Program-made: the position numbers and the translations under genes
Part shown: one piece after another, positions 15,501 through 24,097 of the stretch
How the letters are laid out: each line of letters begins with the position of its first letter
Numbering within the stretch: the stretch's first letter is position 1
Notes under the pieces: generated by a model
What the model saw: only the letters and a program-made list of their open reading frames with translations
The model's database searches: none
Told to the model about the DNA's origin: nothing
NCBI RefSeq assembly: GCF_000708715.2
Contig: NZ_JENB01000039.1
Span: 1 to 46,790, forward strand
Origin: Pseudomonas putida W15Oct28
GTDB lineage: Bacteria; Pseudomonadota; Gammaproteobacteria; Pseudomonadales; Pseudomonadaceae
Direction: 5' to 3'
DNA: 46,790 nucleotides

Positions 15501-17321
15501 TCAGCCCTCCAACACCCGGCAATAGAATTTCCACTCCTCTTCCAGCGCATGCGCCAGGTTCTCCGCCTTGCGGAACCCATGCCGCTCCCCCGCATAGAAG
15601 TGCCCCTCAGCCTTGATCCCGTTGGCCTGCAACGCCGCCAGCATGGCGCGGGTCTGCTCCGGCACCACTACAGCATCCAGCTCACCCTGAAAGAAAATCA
15701 CCGGCACCTTGATCTGCCCTGCATGCAGCAGCGGCGTGCGCTGGCGGTAGCGTTCGGCATCCTGCTGCGGGTCCCCGATCAGCCAGTCCAGGTAATCCCC
15801 CTCGAACTTGTGCGTGGCACGGCCCAGGGCAACCGGATCGCTGACCCCGTACAGGCTGGCGCCGGCGCGGAACACGTCATGGAACGCCAAGGCGCACAGG
15901 GTGGTGTAGCCACCGGCGCTGCCGCCGCGGATAAACGCCTTGTGCTTGTCGACCAGGCCTTGAGCCGCCAGGTATTCGACCGCCGCGCAGGCATCGGCCA
16001 CATCGCTCTCGCCCCAGCGCAGGTGCAGTGCCTGGCGGTATTCCCGGCCATAGCCGGTGCTGCCCCGGTAGTTCAGGTCGGCCACGGCAAAGCCGCGTAG
16101 GGTCCAGTACTGGATGCGAGGGTCGAGCACGGGATAGCAGGCCGACGTTGGCCCGCCGTGGATGAACACCACCAGCGGCGCGGCGCCTTTGGCCTGCGCT
16201 GGCGGGTAGAAGAAACCATGGGCCTGCTCGCCGTCGCTGCCATAGTGGATCGACTGCGGCAGGCTGATCTGCTCTGCTGGCAGCATCTCGGCACCACCGG
16301 CCAGCACGCGTACCTCGTGGTTGATGCGGTCGATGGCGATCACGGCTGGCGGGCTGATGGGCGAGGCGGCAATGGCATACAGGTGTTCGCTGTCCATGGC
16401 CAGGCTGCGAAAGCGTGTGTAGGCACTGGCGAAACGCTCCATGCGGCCATCTTCATGACGCAGCCCAAGTTGCCCGAAGCCGTCTTTGAACCAGCTGGCC
16501 AGGTAGCTTTGCGGCCCCAGCGCCAACCAGGTACAGGTGCCCAATTGCCAAGGCGCAGCCGCGTGGTCCGCAGGCGCGGCAGGCAATGCCTGCCAGTGGC
16601 CATCGACTTCACCCCAGGGCTGCCAGAAGCCATTGCGGTCGGACAGGCAGTAGAGCCGGCCTTCGGCATCGAAGCGCGGTTGTTGCAGCGATTCATCATC
16701 GCTGGCCACGCACTGCGCGGGCCCCCAGTGGCCACTGCTGTCGCGTACCCGGTACATCAATCGGGTGAAGGTCCAGGGCTGCGCCGGGCGGTCCCATTCG
16801 ATCCACGCCAGGCGCATGCCATCGGCACTCACCGTGGGTGAGGCGTAGAAATCGGCGCCCTCGGCGAGCACCTCGCGGCTCTCAGCCAAAGCGACCAGGC
16901 GATGCTCCACCTGCTCGGCATGGCGCTCCTCGACAGCCAGCACCTGGCCAGCGTGCCACTGCACATCGCCGTAGCGGCAGCTGGCGTCCTGGGTCAGCGC
17001 GCGCGGTGGCGAATCGTCCAGCGGCTGGGTGTAGACCTGCTGGTCCTTTTCATTGACGAACACCAGCCCGTCGCCACCCAGGCAGAAGCTGCCACCGCCA
17101 TATTCGTAGACCCGGCTGCGCACGCTGAAGCCATCCGGGGTCAGGCAGCGGGCCTGGTGGTACAGCCAGTGCCAGATACGGCAAGCACCGTCGGCGGGGC
17201 GAAATTCGATCCAGAACAGCCCGTCGGCACTGACCTTGAGTTCGGCAAAGTCGGTACCGGCGGAAACTGCCTGTGCCGCGCTGAATTCAGCCGCGGGCGA
17301 TGACACGGGAGTTTCGATCAT
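15501..17321 (-). CDS. S9 family prolyl-oligopeptidase-like serine peptidase, pqq-linked
   Basis: Protein of 606 aa. It has an N-terminal beta-propeller-like half and a C-terminal alpha/beta hydrolase half. The nucleophile is in GGSAGGYTTLCALAF; the acid is probably the D in FFQGELDAVVVPEQT; the base is H in YAGERHGFRKAENLAHAL; the oxyanion-loop region is VVFIHGGPTSACYP. No signal peptide. Its start lies inside the end of pqqE (35-nt overlap) without a clear SD, which suggests coupled translation. In P. fluorescens the gene at this place has been called pqqM. A role in trimming PqqA peptide is plausible but unproven. Confidence 0.88.
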   Translation of the reverse strand: MIETPVSSPAAEFSAAQAVSAGTDFAELKVSADGLFWIEFRPADGACRIWHWLYHQARCLTPDGFSVRSRVYEYGGGSFCLGGDGLVFVNEKDQQVYTQPLDDSPPRALTQDASCRYGDVQWHAGQVLAVEERHAEQVEHRLVALAESREVLAEGADFYASPTVSADGMRLAWIEWDRPAQPWTFTRLMYRVRDSSGHWGPAQCVASDDESLQQPRFDAEGRLYCLSDRNGFWQPWGEVDGHWQALPAAPADHAAAPWQLGTCTWLALGPQSYLASWFKDGFGQLGLRHEDGRMERFASAYTRFRSLAMDSEHLYAIAASPISPPAVIAIDRINHEVRVLAGGAEMLPAEQISLPQSIHYGSDGEQAHGFFYPPAQAKGAAPLVVFIHGGPTSACYPVLDPRIQYWTLRGFAVADLNYRGSTGYGREYRQALHLRWGESDVADACAAVEYLAAQGLVDKHKAFIRGGSAGGYTTLCALAFHDVFRAGASLYGVSDPVALGRATHKFEGDYLDWLIGDPQQDAERYRQRTPLLHAGQIKVPVIFFQGELDAVVVPEQTRAMLAALQANGIKAEGHFYAGERHGFRKAENLAHALEEEWKFYCRVLEG

Positions 17322-18447
17322 TGCGGAAGGTCATCTGTTCAATGGCGAGCTGGGCGGTTTGTGCCTCCTCGCGGGCCTTGAGGATGATGCCGTGGTCGGC
17401 CGACTTGGCGCACACAGGGTCGGCGTTGCTGGCATCGCCGGTCAGCATGAAGGCCTGGCAGCGGCAGCCGCCGAAGTCCTTTTCTTTTTCGTCACAGGAG
17501 CGGCACGGTTCGCGCATCCACTCATAACCACGGAAGCGGTTGAAGCCAAACGACTCATACCAGATATGGTGCAGGTCGTGGTCGCGTACATTGGGGAACT
17601 GCACGGGCAACTGACGGGCGCCGTGGCAGGGCAGCGCGGTGCCGTCCGGGGTAATGGTGAGAAACAGGTTGCCCCAGCCATTCATGCAGGCCTTGGGGCG
17701 CTCTTCGTAATAGTCGGGCGTGACGAAGATCAGCTTGCACGGGTTGCCCTCGGCCTTGAGCTTCGCCCGGTATTCGTTGGTGATGCGCTCGGCCCGCTCC
17801 AGCTGCGCACGGGTTGGCAGCAGCCCCAGGCGGTTGAGGTGCGCCCAGCCGTAGAACTGGCAGGTGGCAAGCTCGACAAAGTCGGCTTCCAGGGCAATGC
17901 ACAGCTCGATGATGCGGTCGGTCTTGTCGATGTTGTGCCGATGGGTAACGAAGTTGAGCACCATCGGGTAGCCGTGGGCCTTTACGGCACGGGCCATCGC
18001 CAGTTTTTGCGCAAAGGCCTTCTTCGAGCCGGCCAGCAGGTTGTTGACCTGCTCGTCACTGGCCTGGAAGCTGATCTGGATATGGTCCAGGCCGGCCTTC
18101 TTGAAGTCGGCGATGCGCGCTTCGGTCAGGCCGATGCCCGAGGTGATCAGGTTGGTATAGAACCCCAGGCGGCGGGCTTCGCCGATCAGTTCGGCAAGGT
18201 CCTGGCGCACCAGCGGTTCGCCGCCGGAAAAGCCGATTTGTGCCGCGCCCATTTCCCGCGCTTCGGCCATTACCTTGAACCACTGTTCGGTGCTCAGCTC
18301 CTGGCCCTGGGCGGCAAAGTCCAGCGGGTTGGAGCAGTAAGGGCACTGCAGTGGGCAGCGGTAGGTCAGCTCGGCCAGCAGCCACAGCGGCAGGCCGACC
18401 TCGGGCGTAGGCGGCAAGTCAGGCGAGGACGATCCAGTGTTCGGCAC
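17287..18447 (-). CDS. pqqE: PqqA peptide cyclase PqqE (radical SAM/SPASM)
   Basis: Radical-SAM protein of 386 aa that forms the C-C bond between the Glu and Tyr of PqqA, the first PQQ step. SAM cluster cysteines C31, C35, C38 in CPLQCPYC; GFSGGEPLVR motif; SPASM cysteines near the C-terminus (CHGAR, CRSCDEKEKDFGGCRCQA). The chosen start is GTG at 18447, with GGAGGT 5 nt upstream inside the end of pqqD (29-nt overlap). A TTG at 18417 is an alternative. Usual length is about 375-385 aa. Confidence 0.95.
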   Translation of the reverse strand: MPNTGSSSPDLPPTPEVGLPLWLLAELTYRCPLQCPYCSNPLDFAAQGQELSTEQWFKVMAEAREMGAAQIGFSGGEPLVRQDLAELIGEARRLGFYTNLITSGIGLTEARIADFKKAGLDHIQISFQASDEQVNNLLAGSKKAFAQKLAMARAVKAHGYPMVLNFVTHRHNIDKTDRIIELCIALEADFVELATCQFYGWAHLNRLGLLPTRAQLERAERITNEYRAKLKAEGNPCKLIFVTPDYYEERPKACMNGWGNLFLTITPDGTALPCHGARQLPVQFPNVRDHDLHHIWYESFGFNRFRGYEWMREPCRSCDEKEKDFGGCRCQAFMLTGDASNADPVCAKSADHGIILKAREEAQTAQLAIEQMTFRNDRNSRVIARG

Positions 18448-18694
18448 GGGCCACCTCCATGAACTGCTCGATGTCGTCCGCTACTTGCGGGACATCGGGG
18501 AATTGCTGTTCGAGTTCGCTGATGATCGCTGCCACGTCACGCTGGCCGTCGATCAGGCCACCGATCAGGCTGGCGCTCTCGTTGAGCTTGATCATGCCTT
18601 CGGGGTACAGCAACACATGGCCCTTCTGCGCCGGCTCGTACTGGAAGCGGTAGCCGGGGCGCCAGCTCGGCACCTGATTGCGATCAAGACTCAT
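18419..18694 (-). CDS. pqqD: PQQ biosynthesis peptide chaperone PqqD
   Basis: Protein of 91 aa, the RiPP recognition element that binds PqqA and presents it to PqqE. It begins MSLDRNQVPSWRPGYRFQYE and contains KGHVLLYPEGMIKLNESA, the family signature. Start and pqqC stop share ATGA (4-nt overlap), so translation is coupled. Its end overlaps the start of pqqE. Confidence 0.95.
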   Translation of the reverse strand: MSLDRNQVPSWRPGYRFQYEPAQKGHVLLYPEGMIKLNESASLIGGLIDGQRDVAAIISELEQQFPDVPQVADDIEQFMEVARAEHWIVLA

Positions 18695-19446
18695 AGGGTG
18701 ATCCCCTTGTGCCACACCCGGTCCTGGGTGACGGAGTGATAAGGCGGGCGGTTCAGCTCGTAGGCCATGCTCATGGCGTCGAGCATGCTCCAGAGGATAT
18801 CCAGCTTGAACTGCAGTATCTCCAGCATACGCTCCTGGCCCGCGCGGGTGGTGTAGTGCTGCAGGGTAATCGCCAGGCCGTGCTCCACGTCACGCCGGGC
18901 TTGGCCCAGGCGGGTGCGGAAGTACGCGTAGCCGGCCGGGTCGATCCACGGGTAGTGCTGTGGCCAGCTGTCCAGCCGCGACTGGTGGATTTGCGGGGCG
19001 AACAGTTCGGTCAGCGAGCTGCTGGCGGCTTCCTGCCAGCTGGCGCGGCGGGCGAAGTTGACGTAGGCGTCCACGGCAAAGCGTACGCCGGGCAGTACCA
19101 GCTCCTGGGAGCGCAGCTGGTCCGGGTCGAGGCCGACGGCCTGGCCCAGGCGCAGCCAGGCTTCGATGCCACCGTCCTCGCCGGGTGCGCCGTCGTGGTC
19201 GAGCAGGCGCTGAATCCACTCGCGGCGTACTTCGCGGTCCGGGCAGTTGGCCAGGATCGCGGCATCCTTCATCGGGATGTTGACCTGGTAGTAGAAGCGG
19301 TTGGCTACCCAACCCTGGATCTGCTCGCGGGTGGCGCGTCCCTGGTACATCGCCACGTGGTACGGGTGATGGATGTGGTAGTAGGCGCCCTTGGCGCGCA
19401 GAGCCTGCTCGAATTCGGCAGGGGACATTGGCAGTGCGTCGCTCAT
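18691..19446 (-). CDS. pqqC: PQQ synthase PqqC
   Basis: Cofactorless oxidase of 251 aa performing the last step: ring closure and eight-electron oxidation of AHQQ to PQQ. Typical stretches: KGAYYHIHHPYHVAMYQG near residues 19-36, NRFYYQVNIPMKDAAILANC, and RRDVEHGLAITLQHYTTRAG. AGGAG lies about 9 nt before the ATG. An upstream in-frame extension runs into a REP element and is rejected. A REP pair separates it from pqqB. Confidence 0.96.
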   Translation of the reverse strand: MSDALPMSPAEFEQALRAKGAYYHIHHPYHVAMYQGRATREQIQGWVANRFYYQVNIPMKDAAILANCPDREVRREWIQRLLDHDGAPGEDGGIEAWLRLGQAVGLDPDQLRSQELVLPGVRFAVDAYVNFARRASWQEAASSSLTELFAPQIHQSRLDSWPQHYPWIDPAGYAYFRTRLGQARRDVEHGLAITLQHYTTRAGQERMLEILQFKLDILWSMLDAMSMAYELNRPPYHSVTQDRVWHKGITL

Positions 19447-19494
19447 TCGGCTGGCTCCTGTAGAACGATTATCTGGCCTGGCACATACCCCCCT

Positions 19495-19580
19495 TGTGGG
19501 AGCGGGCGTGCCCGCGAACACCGGCGAAGCCGGTGCCATACACCGTGTTGGGTTTTTCGCGGGCATGCCCGCTCCCACAG
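19495..19580. repeat. REP pair (class A) inside the pqq operon, with central hairpin
   Basis: Units 19495-19518 (TGTGGGAGCGGGC, GCCCGCGAA) and 19556-19579 (TTCGCGGGC, GCCCGCTCCCACA) are inverted. Between them is a third stem, CACCGGC-GAA-GCCGGTG (19518-19535). The pair sits in the 161-bp gap between pqqB and pqqC. The spacer is nearly identical to that of the REP pair at 42953-43053. Confidence 0.82.
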
Positions 19581-19607
19581 GGTTTTGCGTCGCCTTGCAG
19601 GCTGTTG

Positions 19608-20519
19608 TTACAACTCGATGCTCATGCCATCGAAGGCCACTTCTACACCGTGGCGCAGGACTTCGGCGCGCTCGGGCGAGTCTTCATCGAGTATCGGGTT
19701 GGTGTTGTTGATGTGGATAAGTACCTTGCGCTGGCGCGGGAAGCCGTCGAGCACTTCCAGCATGCCGCCAGGCCCGTTCTGCGCCAGGTGACCCATCTCG
19801 CGGCCGGTGCGGGTGCCCACGCCACGGCGCTGCATTTCGTCGTCTTCCCACAGGGTGCCGTCGACCAGCAGGCAGTCGGCACCGTGCATCATCGCCAGCA
19901 GCTTTTCGTCTACCTGGCCCAGGCCCGGGGCGTAGAACAGCTTGCCGCCGGTGCGGGTGTCTTCGACCATCAAACCCAGGTTATCGCCCGGGTGCGGGTC
20001 GAAGCGGTGCGGGGAGTAGGGCGGCGCGGCGCTGCGCAGCGGGAACGGGGTGAAGCGCAGGTTGGGGCAGGCGTCGATCACGAAGCTGCCTTCCAGCTCG
20101 ATGCGGTTCCACTGCAGGCCACCGTTCCAGTGGCTGAGCATGTTGAACAGCGGGAAACCGGTGGTGAGGTCCTGGTGGACCATGTCGGTGCACCACACCT
20201 GGTGCGGGCAACCTTCGCGCAGGCTGAGCAGGCCGGTGGTGTGGTCGATCTGGCTGTCCAGCAGGACGATGGCGTTGATGCCGGTGTCGCGCAGGGCGCG
20301 GGCCGGCTGCATCGGCGCAAAGGCCTGGAGCTGGGCGCGGATGTCGGGCGAGGCATTGCACAGCACCCAGTGCACACCGTCGTCGGACAGGGCGATGGAC
20401 GACTGGGTGCGCGCCGTGGCCCGCAGGGTGCCGTCACGGTAGCCCTTGCAGTTGACGCAGTTGCAGTTCCACTGCGGGAACCCGCCACCGGCGGCGGAGC
20501 CGAGAACCTGGATGTACAT
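19608..20519 (-). CDS. pqqB: PqqB, metallo-beta-lactamase-fold PQQ biosynthesis oxygenase
   Basis: Protein of 303 aa. It is an iron-dependent hydroxylase acting on the Glu-Tyr-derived dipeptide intermediate. The start MYIQVLGSAAGGGFPQWNCN leads into the cysteine cluster CNCVNC that binds structural zinc. Metal-ligand region in DSQIDHTTGLLSLREG. The ATG at 20519 is preferred over a GTG two codons upstream. It is separated from pqqA by a hairpin terminator (20551-20582) that should let only part of the transcripts through. Confidence 0.96.
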   Translation of the reverse strand: MYIQVLGSAAGGGFPQWNCNCVNCKGYRDGTLRATARTQSSIALSDDGVHWVLCNASPDIRAQLQAFAPMQPARALRDTGINAIVLLDSQIDHTTGLLSLREGCPHQVWCTDMVHQDLTTGFPLFNMLSHWNGGLQWNRIELEGSFVIDACPNLRFTPFPLRSAAPPYSPHRFDPHPGDNLGLMVEDTRTGGKLFYAPGLGQVDEKLLAMMHGADCLLVDGTLWEDDEMQRRGVGTRTGREMGHLAQNGPGGMLEVLDGFPRQRKVLIHINNTNPILDEDSPERAEVLRHGVEVAFDGMSIEL

Positions 20520-20550
20520 GGCCACTCTCTATGCAAAAAACCGTGTCGTA

Positions 20551-20582
20551 AAAACGAAAACGCCCCGGCGGGCCGAGGCGTT
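20551..20582 (-). terminator. Attenuating terminator between pqqA and pqqB
   Basis: On the minus strand AACGCCTCGGC pairs with GCCGGGGCGTT (20582-20572 with 20569-20559), followed by TTCGTTTTT. It lies 17 bp after the pqqA stop. Such a site gives more pqqA than pqqBCDE mRNA, which suits a precursor peptide consumed once per PQQ. Confidence 0.8.
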
Positions 20583-20598
20583 GAGGCGCAAGCCTGGC

Positions 20599-20670
20599 TT
20601 AGCGGCTTGCGAAGTACATGGTGACTTCGAAGCCGATACGCAGGTCAGTGTAAGCAGGTTTGGTCCACAT
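20599..20670 (-). CDS. pqqA: PQQ precursor peptide PqqA
   Basis: A 23-aa ribosomal peptide whose Glu and Tyr become PQQ. Residues 1-14 read MWTKPAYTDLRIGF; then E15-V-T-M-Y19, the invariant ExxxY pair cross-linked by PqqE; the end is FASR. A very strong SD, GGAAGGAG, lies 6-7 nt before the ATG. It is too short for routine gene calling. It is the only PqqA in the window, between pqqF and pqqB. Confidence 0.97.
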   Translation of the reverse strand: MWTKPAYTDLRIGFEVTMYFASR

Positions 20671-20842
20671 GGGATTACTCCTTCCGGATGAGGGTTGGGT
20701 TGCTCAGCTACTACTTGGGTACCGCCAATGCGTCGGCAGTTCCCTGAAACTGGGATTGCGCTATCTTACAAGAAAATTTTGTACCGAAAGGTTAATTATT
20801 CGAAAAGCGCCGTTGCGGATGGCGTAACAATCTATAGGTTGT
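20671..20842 (-). other. pqqF-pqqA intergenic region, AT-rich
   Basis: 172 bp between the pqqF stop and the pqqA start, with an AT-rich centre at about 20775-20830. This is where a separate pqqA promoter would be expected. A TAAGAT-like -10 is visible on the minus strand, but no convincing -35 goes with it. No terminator hairpin follows pqqF, so read-through is also possible. Confidence 0.4.
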
Positions 20843-23131
20843 TCACTGCCGTGAAGGGGTTGGCGCGGCAGCGTTGGCCAAGCAGAGCCAAGGGCAATCC
20901 TTGTCGAGCAGGGTGCCCAGCAGCCGGTCCAGATCCGTCTGCCGCGTCTTCAAGATAGCCCTGCGCAGCGCATCCAGCGTGCCGGGTTGTGTAGCCAGGT
21001 GTGTCTGCCATGCCCATTCGGCGACCTCGGCGTTGGCCATGGCGGGTTCGTCGAATTGCCCGGCCAAGGCCTGGCGAGCACCCGGATCCAGCATGATGCC
21101 TTGCCTCAGCAGGGTAAGCAGGTGGTCGAAGATCTGCGCCTGGCGGGTATGTGGCGACTGCACACCGAACAACAGGCCGCCGACACCTTCGACCTGACGA
21201 AAGGTACTGAATACCGCGTAGCCGAGTTGCAGCTCTACCCGCAGCCGCTGGTAAACCGGCCCTTGCAGCAATTGCGCAAGCAGGCGGCCGCTGGCTTCGC
21301 TGGCCGCAGGGAGCGGGCAGAACAGCAACAGGGCGTGTTCACTGCCGGTTACTTCGGCGTGATGCCAACGGTGGCTGGCCCATGTAGGCGGCGGGGTAGG
21401 CAACGAGCCTTGTCCTGGGCAGTGTCGTAACGCAGTGCCCAAAGCGCTTAGCGCAACATCGTCGAAGCCTGTGGCAAGGCCATGCCAGTGTGCGTGCTGC
21501 CACAGGCTGTCGAGTTGCGACTGCGTCGGCATGCCGGCAGGCGCACTTGCGGGGTAAGCGCCCAGTACCGCGTCGGGCAGTTGCTTGAGCAAGGCCCTGA
21601 TGGGGATCAGTGGCGGTGGCGCCGCCGTGTTGGGCTGCCAGCAACTGGCTGCCGGCTTGAGCATCAGTGCCAGGGCCTGCTCCACAGCCCGAAGCACTGC
21701 CGCCGGTTGCCCGGCGCAGCGCAATTGCCAGTATTCGCCAACGGCACTGAACAGCAGTTGCACCGACGCGCGCTCGCAGCGCTCCTGCAGTGGGGCGAGC
21801 GCCTGTTCCAGCACGCCCTGCAAGCGCTGGCGCAAGGGCGAAGGCAGGTGCCAGCGCAGATAAAGCGCAGCGTACTGACGAGCGCCAGGAAGCAGGCCGC
21901 TGGCTTTCAGAGCCGCCGGTAGCGGTTGCGCCGGGGTATTGGGTAGATCTGCCATCAGCAAGGGGTCGACCGGGGGCAGTTGCCATTGCCCATACGCATG
22001 GCCCGGCAGGCCTTTCAGCAGTGCGGCCAGGGCCTGCAGACCTTGCGCATCCAGGTTGGCGAACGGCTGGCCCGTGCTGTCCCGTCGGGCCAGCTCAAGC
22101 GCGCCGGCGCTGCGTTCGCGGCTGCGCTGCAACAGGCCGAATTCGTGGTTCACCTGTTCAAGGTCGGCCTGGCGGATGAAGCTGAACCAACCTTGCAGCA
22201 GGGCATCTGCTTCGCCCGGGTTGGCGTCTGCGCTCAGTTGCAGGTTAATGTGCCAAAGTACCTGCCCGGCGAAGGCATACAGCATCTCGGCCTTGAAGCC
22301 TTGCAGCCAGCCACGTTGGCGAAGCGCATCCAGCCAGGTACCTGGGCGGTTGTCGCCGAGGCAGCTGATCAGTAATTCCAGGGCCTGTTCGGCACCTGCC
22401 GGGAGCTTTTCATGGGTGAATACCAGACGCGCATTCGCTGGCGACAGGGGCGGTGGCAGCGTTTGTGGCGCCTGCGTGCCCGTTGCGAACAGGCTGGCAT
22501 GCTGCCTGCCCAACTGTTCCAGCTCATCCAGCGACTGTGGGCCACACAGGCTCAAGGTCATCTGGCCGCCCTGGTAATACCGTTGGTGAAAGCCCTCGAG
22601 CGCTTGCTGGAAGGCAGGGTCCTGCAGGGCCAGGGTGTGCCGGTTACCGGCGTGAAAAGCGCCTAGCGGATGGCCCGGCGACACGGATTGCAGCAAGGCG
22701 AACTGCTGCTGAGCCTGCGGGTTGCGCGACCAGGCGATGAACTCGGCGTGAATCACTTCGCGTTCGCGGCGTTGGCGCTCGATGCCCAGGTCCGGTTCGG
22801 CCAGCATCTGGCACAGGCGCTCCAGGCCCCCGGCCAAGGCATTGGGCGGGACTTCGAAGAAAAAATCGGTGGCGCGTTCCCGGGTGCTGGCGTTGACCTG
22901 GCCACCGAGGGCCTGCACGTAGCGCATCAGGCCATCGTCCAGCGGGAACCGTGCGGTGCCGAGGAAGAACAGGTGTTCGAGGAAGTGGGCCAGACCGGGC
23001 CATTTGCCCGGCGCGTCGTGGCTGCCCGCGTGCACCCGCAATGCGGCCGCCGAGCGCTTCAGGCGCGGGGCGTGGCGCAGGGTGAGCTGCAGGCCGTTGG
23101 CGAGGGTGAGGTGGCGGGTGGCGTCAGGCAT
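20843..23131 (-). CDS. pqqF: PqqF, M16 (pitrilysin-type) zinc peptidase
   Basis: Protein of 762 aa with the inverted zinc motif HFLEH at residues 49-53 and the distal glutamate in EREVIHAEF about 75 residues later. It begins TRHLTLANGLQLTLRHAPR, typical of the M16 family. It probably excises or degrades modified PqqA. The ATG at 23131 has GGAG 5 nt upstream; the 26-codon in-frame extension above it comes from a REP element and is not used. It is the first pqq gene in transcription order. Confidence 0.93.
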   Translation of the reverse strand: MPDATRHLTLANGLQLTLRHAPRLKRSAAALRVHAGSHDAPGKWPGLAHFLEHLFFLGTARFPLDDGLMRYVQALGGQVNASTRERATDFFFEVPPNALAGGLERLCQMLAEPDLGIERQRREREVIHAEFIAWSRNPQAQQQFALLQSVSPGHPLGAFHAGNRHTLALQDPAFQQALEGFHQRYYQGGQMTLSLCGPQSLDELEQLGRQHASLFATGTQAPQTLPPPLSPANARLVFTHEKLPAGAEQALELLISCLGDNRPGTWLDALRQRGWLQGFKAEMLYAFAGQVLWHINLQLSADANPGEADALLQGWFSFIRQADLEQVNHEFGLLQRSRERSAGALELARRDSTGQPFANLDAQGLQALAALLKGLPGHAYGQWQLPPVDPLLMADLPNTPAQPLPAALKASGLLPGARQYAALYLRWHLPSPLRQRLQGVLEQALAPLQERCERASVQLLFSAVGEYWQLRCAGQPAAVLRAVEQALALMLKPAASCWQPNTAAPPPLIPIRALLKQLPDAVLGAYPASAPAGMPTQSQLDSLWQHAHWHGLATGFDDVALSALGTALRHCPGQGSLPTPPPTWASHRWHHAEVTGSEHALLLFCPLPAASEASGRLLAQLLQGPVYQRLRVELQLGYAVFSTFRQVEGVGGLLFGVQSPHTRQAQIFDHLLTLLRQGIMLDPGARQALAGQFDEPAMANAEVAEWAWQTHLATQPGTLDALRRAILKTRQTDLDRLLGTLLDKDCPWLCLANAAAPTPSRQ

Positions 23132-23180
23132 GGGGGCTCCAGTTGCTGCTATCCATGCTAACCCATTTGTTTGCAGGCCC

Positions 23181-23273
23181 GGCCCAATCGCCGGCAAGCC
23201 AGCTCCCACAGGGTCTCCACAGATCTGAACATTGTGGGATACCTGTGGGAGCTGGCTTGCCGGCGATTGGGCC
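23181..23273. repeat. REP pair (class B), perfect 32-bp arms
   Basis: Arms 23181-23212 and 23242-23273 are perfect inverses (GGCCCAATCGCCGGCAAGCC then AGCTCCCACAGG). Same class as 6290-6382. It lies between davA (stop 23289) and pqqF (start 23131), separating the lysine and PQQ transcripts. Confidence 0.85.
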
Positions 23274-23288
23274 GCACTGCGGCCCCTG

Positions 23289-24083
23289 TCAGCTTTTACG
23301 CAGGTGCAGTTCCTGGCGCAGGTCAGTCAGGTAAGGAAATGCCTGCCGCCCCTGCACCACTTGCGCATGCTCCAGCTCCGCCAGCAGCAGGCATTCATCC
23401 CGCCCACCCATGGCCAGCAGGCTGCCATCCGGGCCGATGATGCTGCTCTGCCCGCAATAGTGGATCTCGCCTTCCGAGCCGCAATAATTGGCATACACCA
23501 GGTAGCACTGGTTTTCCTGCGCCCGCGCCCTCACGGTCACCTGGCAGACAAAGTCGTACGGGGCCATGTTCGCCGTCGGCACCAGGATCAGTTCGGCACC
23601 GCCCAGCGCCAGGCGTCGGGCGTTCTCCGGGAACTCGATGTCGTAACAGATCAGCAGGCCGACTTTCCAACCGTCCAGTTCCACCACCGGGAAGTGGTCG
23701 GCGCCGGCGCTGAACATCGTGCGGTCCAGTTCACCGAACAGGTGGGTCTTGCGGTAGTTGCTCAAGCTGCGGCCGTGCGCATCGATCAACTGCACACTGT
23801 TGTAGATCCCCCCATCATCGCCACGCTCCGGGTAGCCATAGACGATCGCGATGCGGTGCGCCTGGGCGATCTCCACCACGTCCATCGCCGCCTGGCCATC
23901 GTTGGCTTCAGCCAGCCGTTCGACCTGGGCCAGGCCGATGTTGTAACCGGTCAGGAACATTTCCGGGCACACCAGCAACTGTGCGCCGCGTTCGGCTGCC
24001 AGCTGCGCCTGGTGGCGCAGCCGCTGCAGGTTGCCGGGCACGTCCAGTGGCCTGGGGGCGCCCTGGAACAGAGCAATGCGCAT
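23289..24083 (-). CDS. davA: 5-aminovaleramide amidohydrolase (DavA, nitrilase superfamily)
   Basis: Carbon-nitrogen hydrolase of 264 aa with the triad E41 (CPEMFLTGYN), K112 (YRKTHLFG) and C146 (ICYDIEFPE). It hydrolyses 5-aminovaleramide to 5-aminovalerate in lysine breakdown, the step after DavB. The assignment rests on the adjacent davB and on remembered P. putida davBA order (PP_0382/PP_0383). The start is 14 nt after the davB stop; AGGAGG-like sequence (AAGGAGGC) lies before the ATG. Confidence 0.92.
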   Translation of the reverse strand: MRIALFQGAPRPLDVPGNLQRLRHQAQLAAERGAQLLVCPEMFLTGYNIGLAQVERLAEANDGQAAMDVVEIAQAHRIAIVYGYPERGDDGGIYNSVQLIDAHGRSLSNYRKTHLFGELDRTMFSAGADHFPVVELDGWKVGLLICYDIEFPENARRLALGGAELILVPTANMAPYDFVCQVTVRARAQENQCYLVYANYCGSEGEIHYCGQSSIIGPDGSLLAMGGRDECLLLAELEHAQVVQGRQAFPYLTDLRQELHLRKS

Positions 24084-24097
24084 GGTGCCTCCTTGAG

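Noticed and set aside
20671..20842. Sigma70 promoter for pqqA
   Set aside because: TAAGAT is visible on the minus strand but the matching -35 position has no resemblance to TTGACA.
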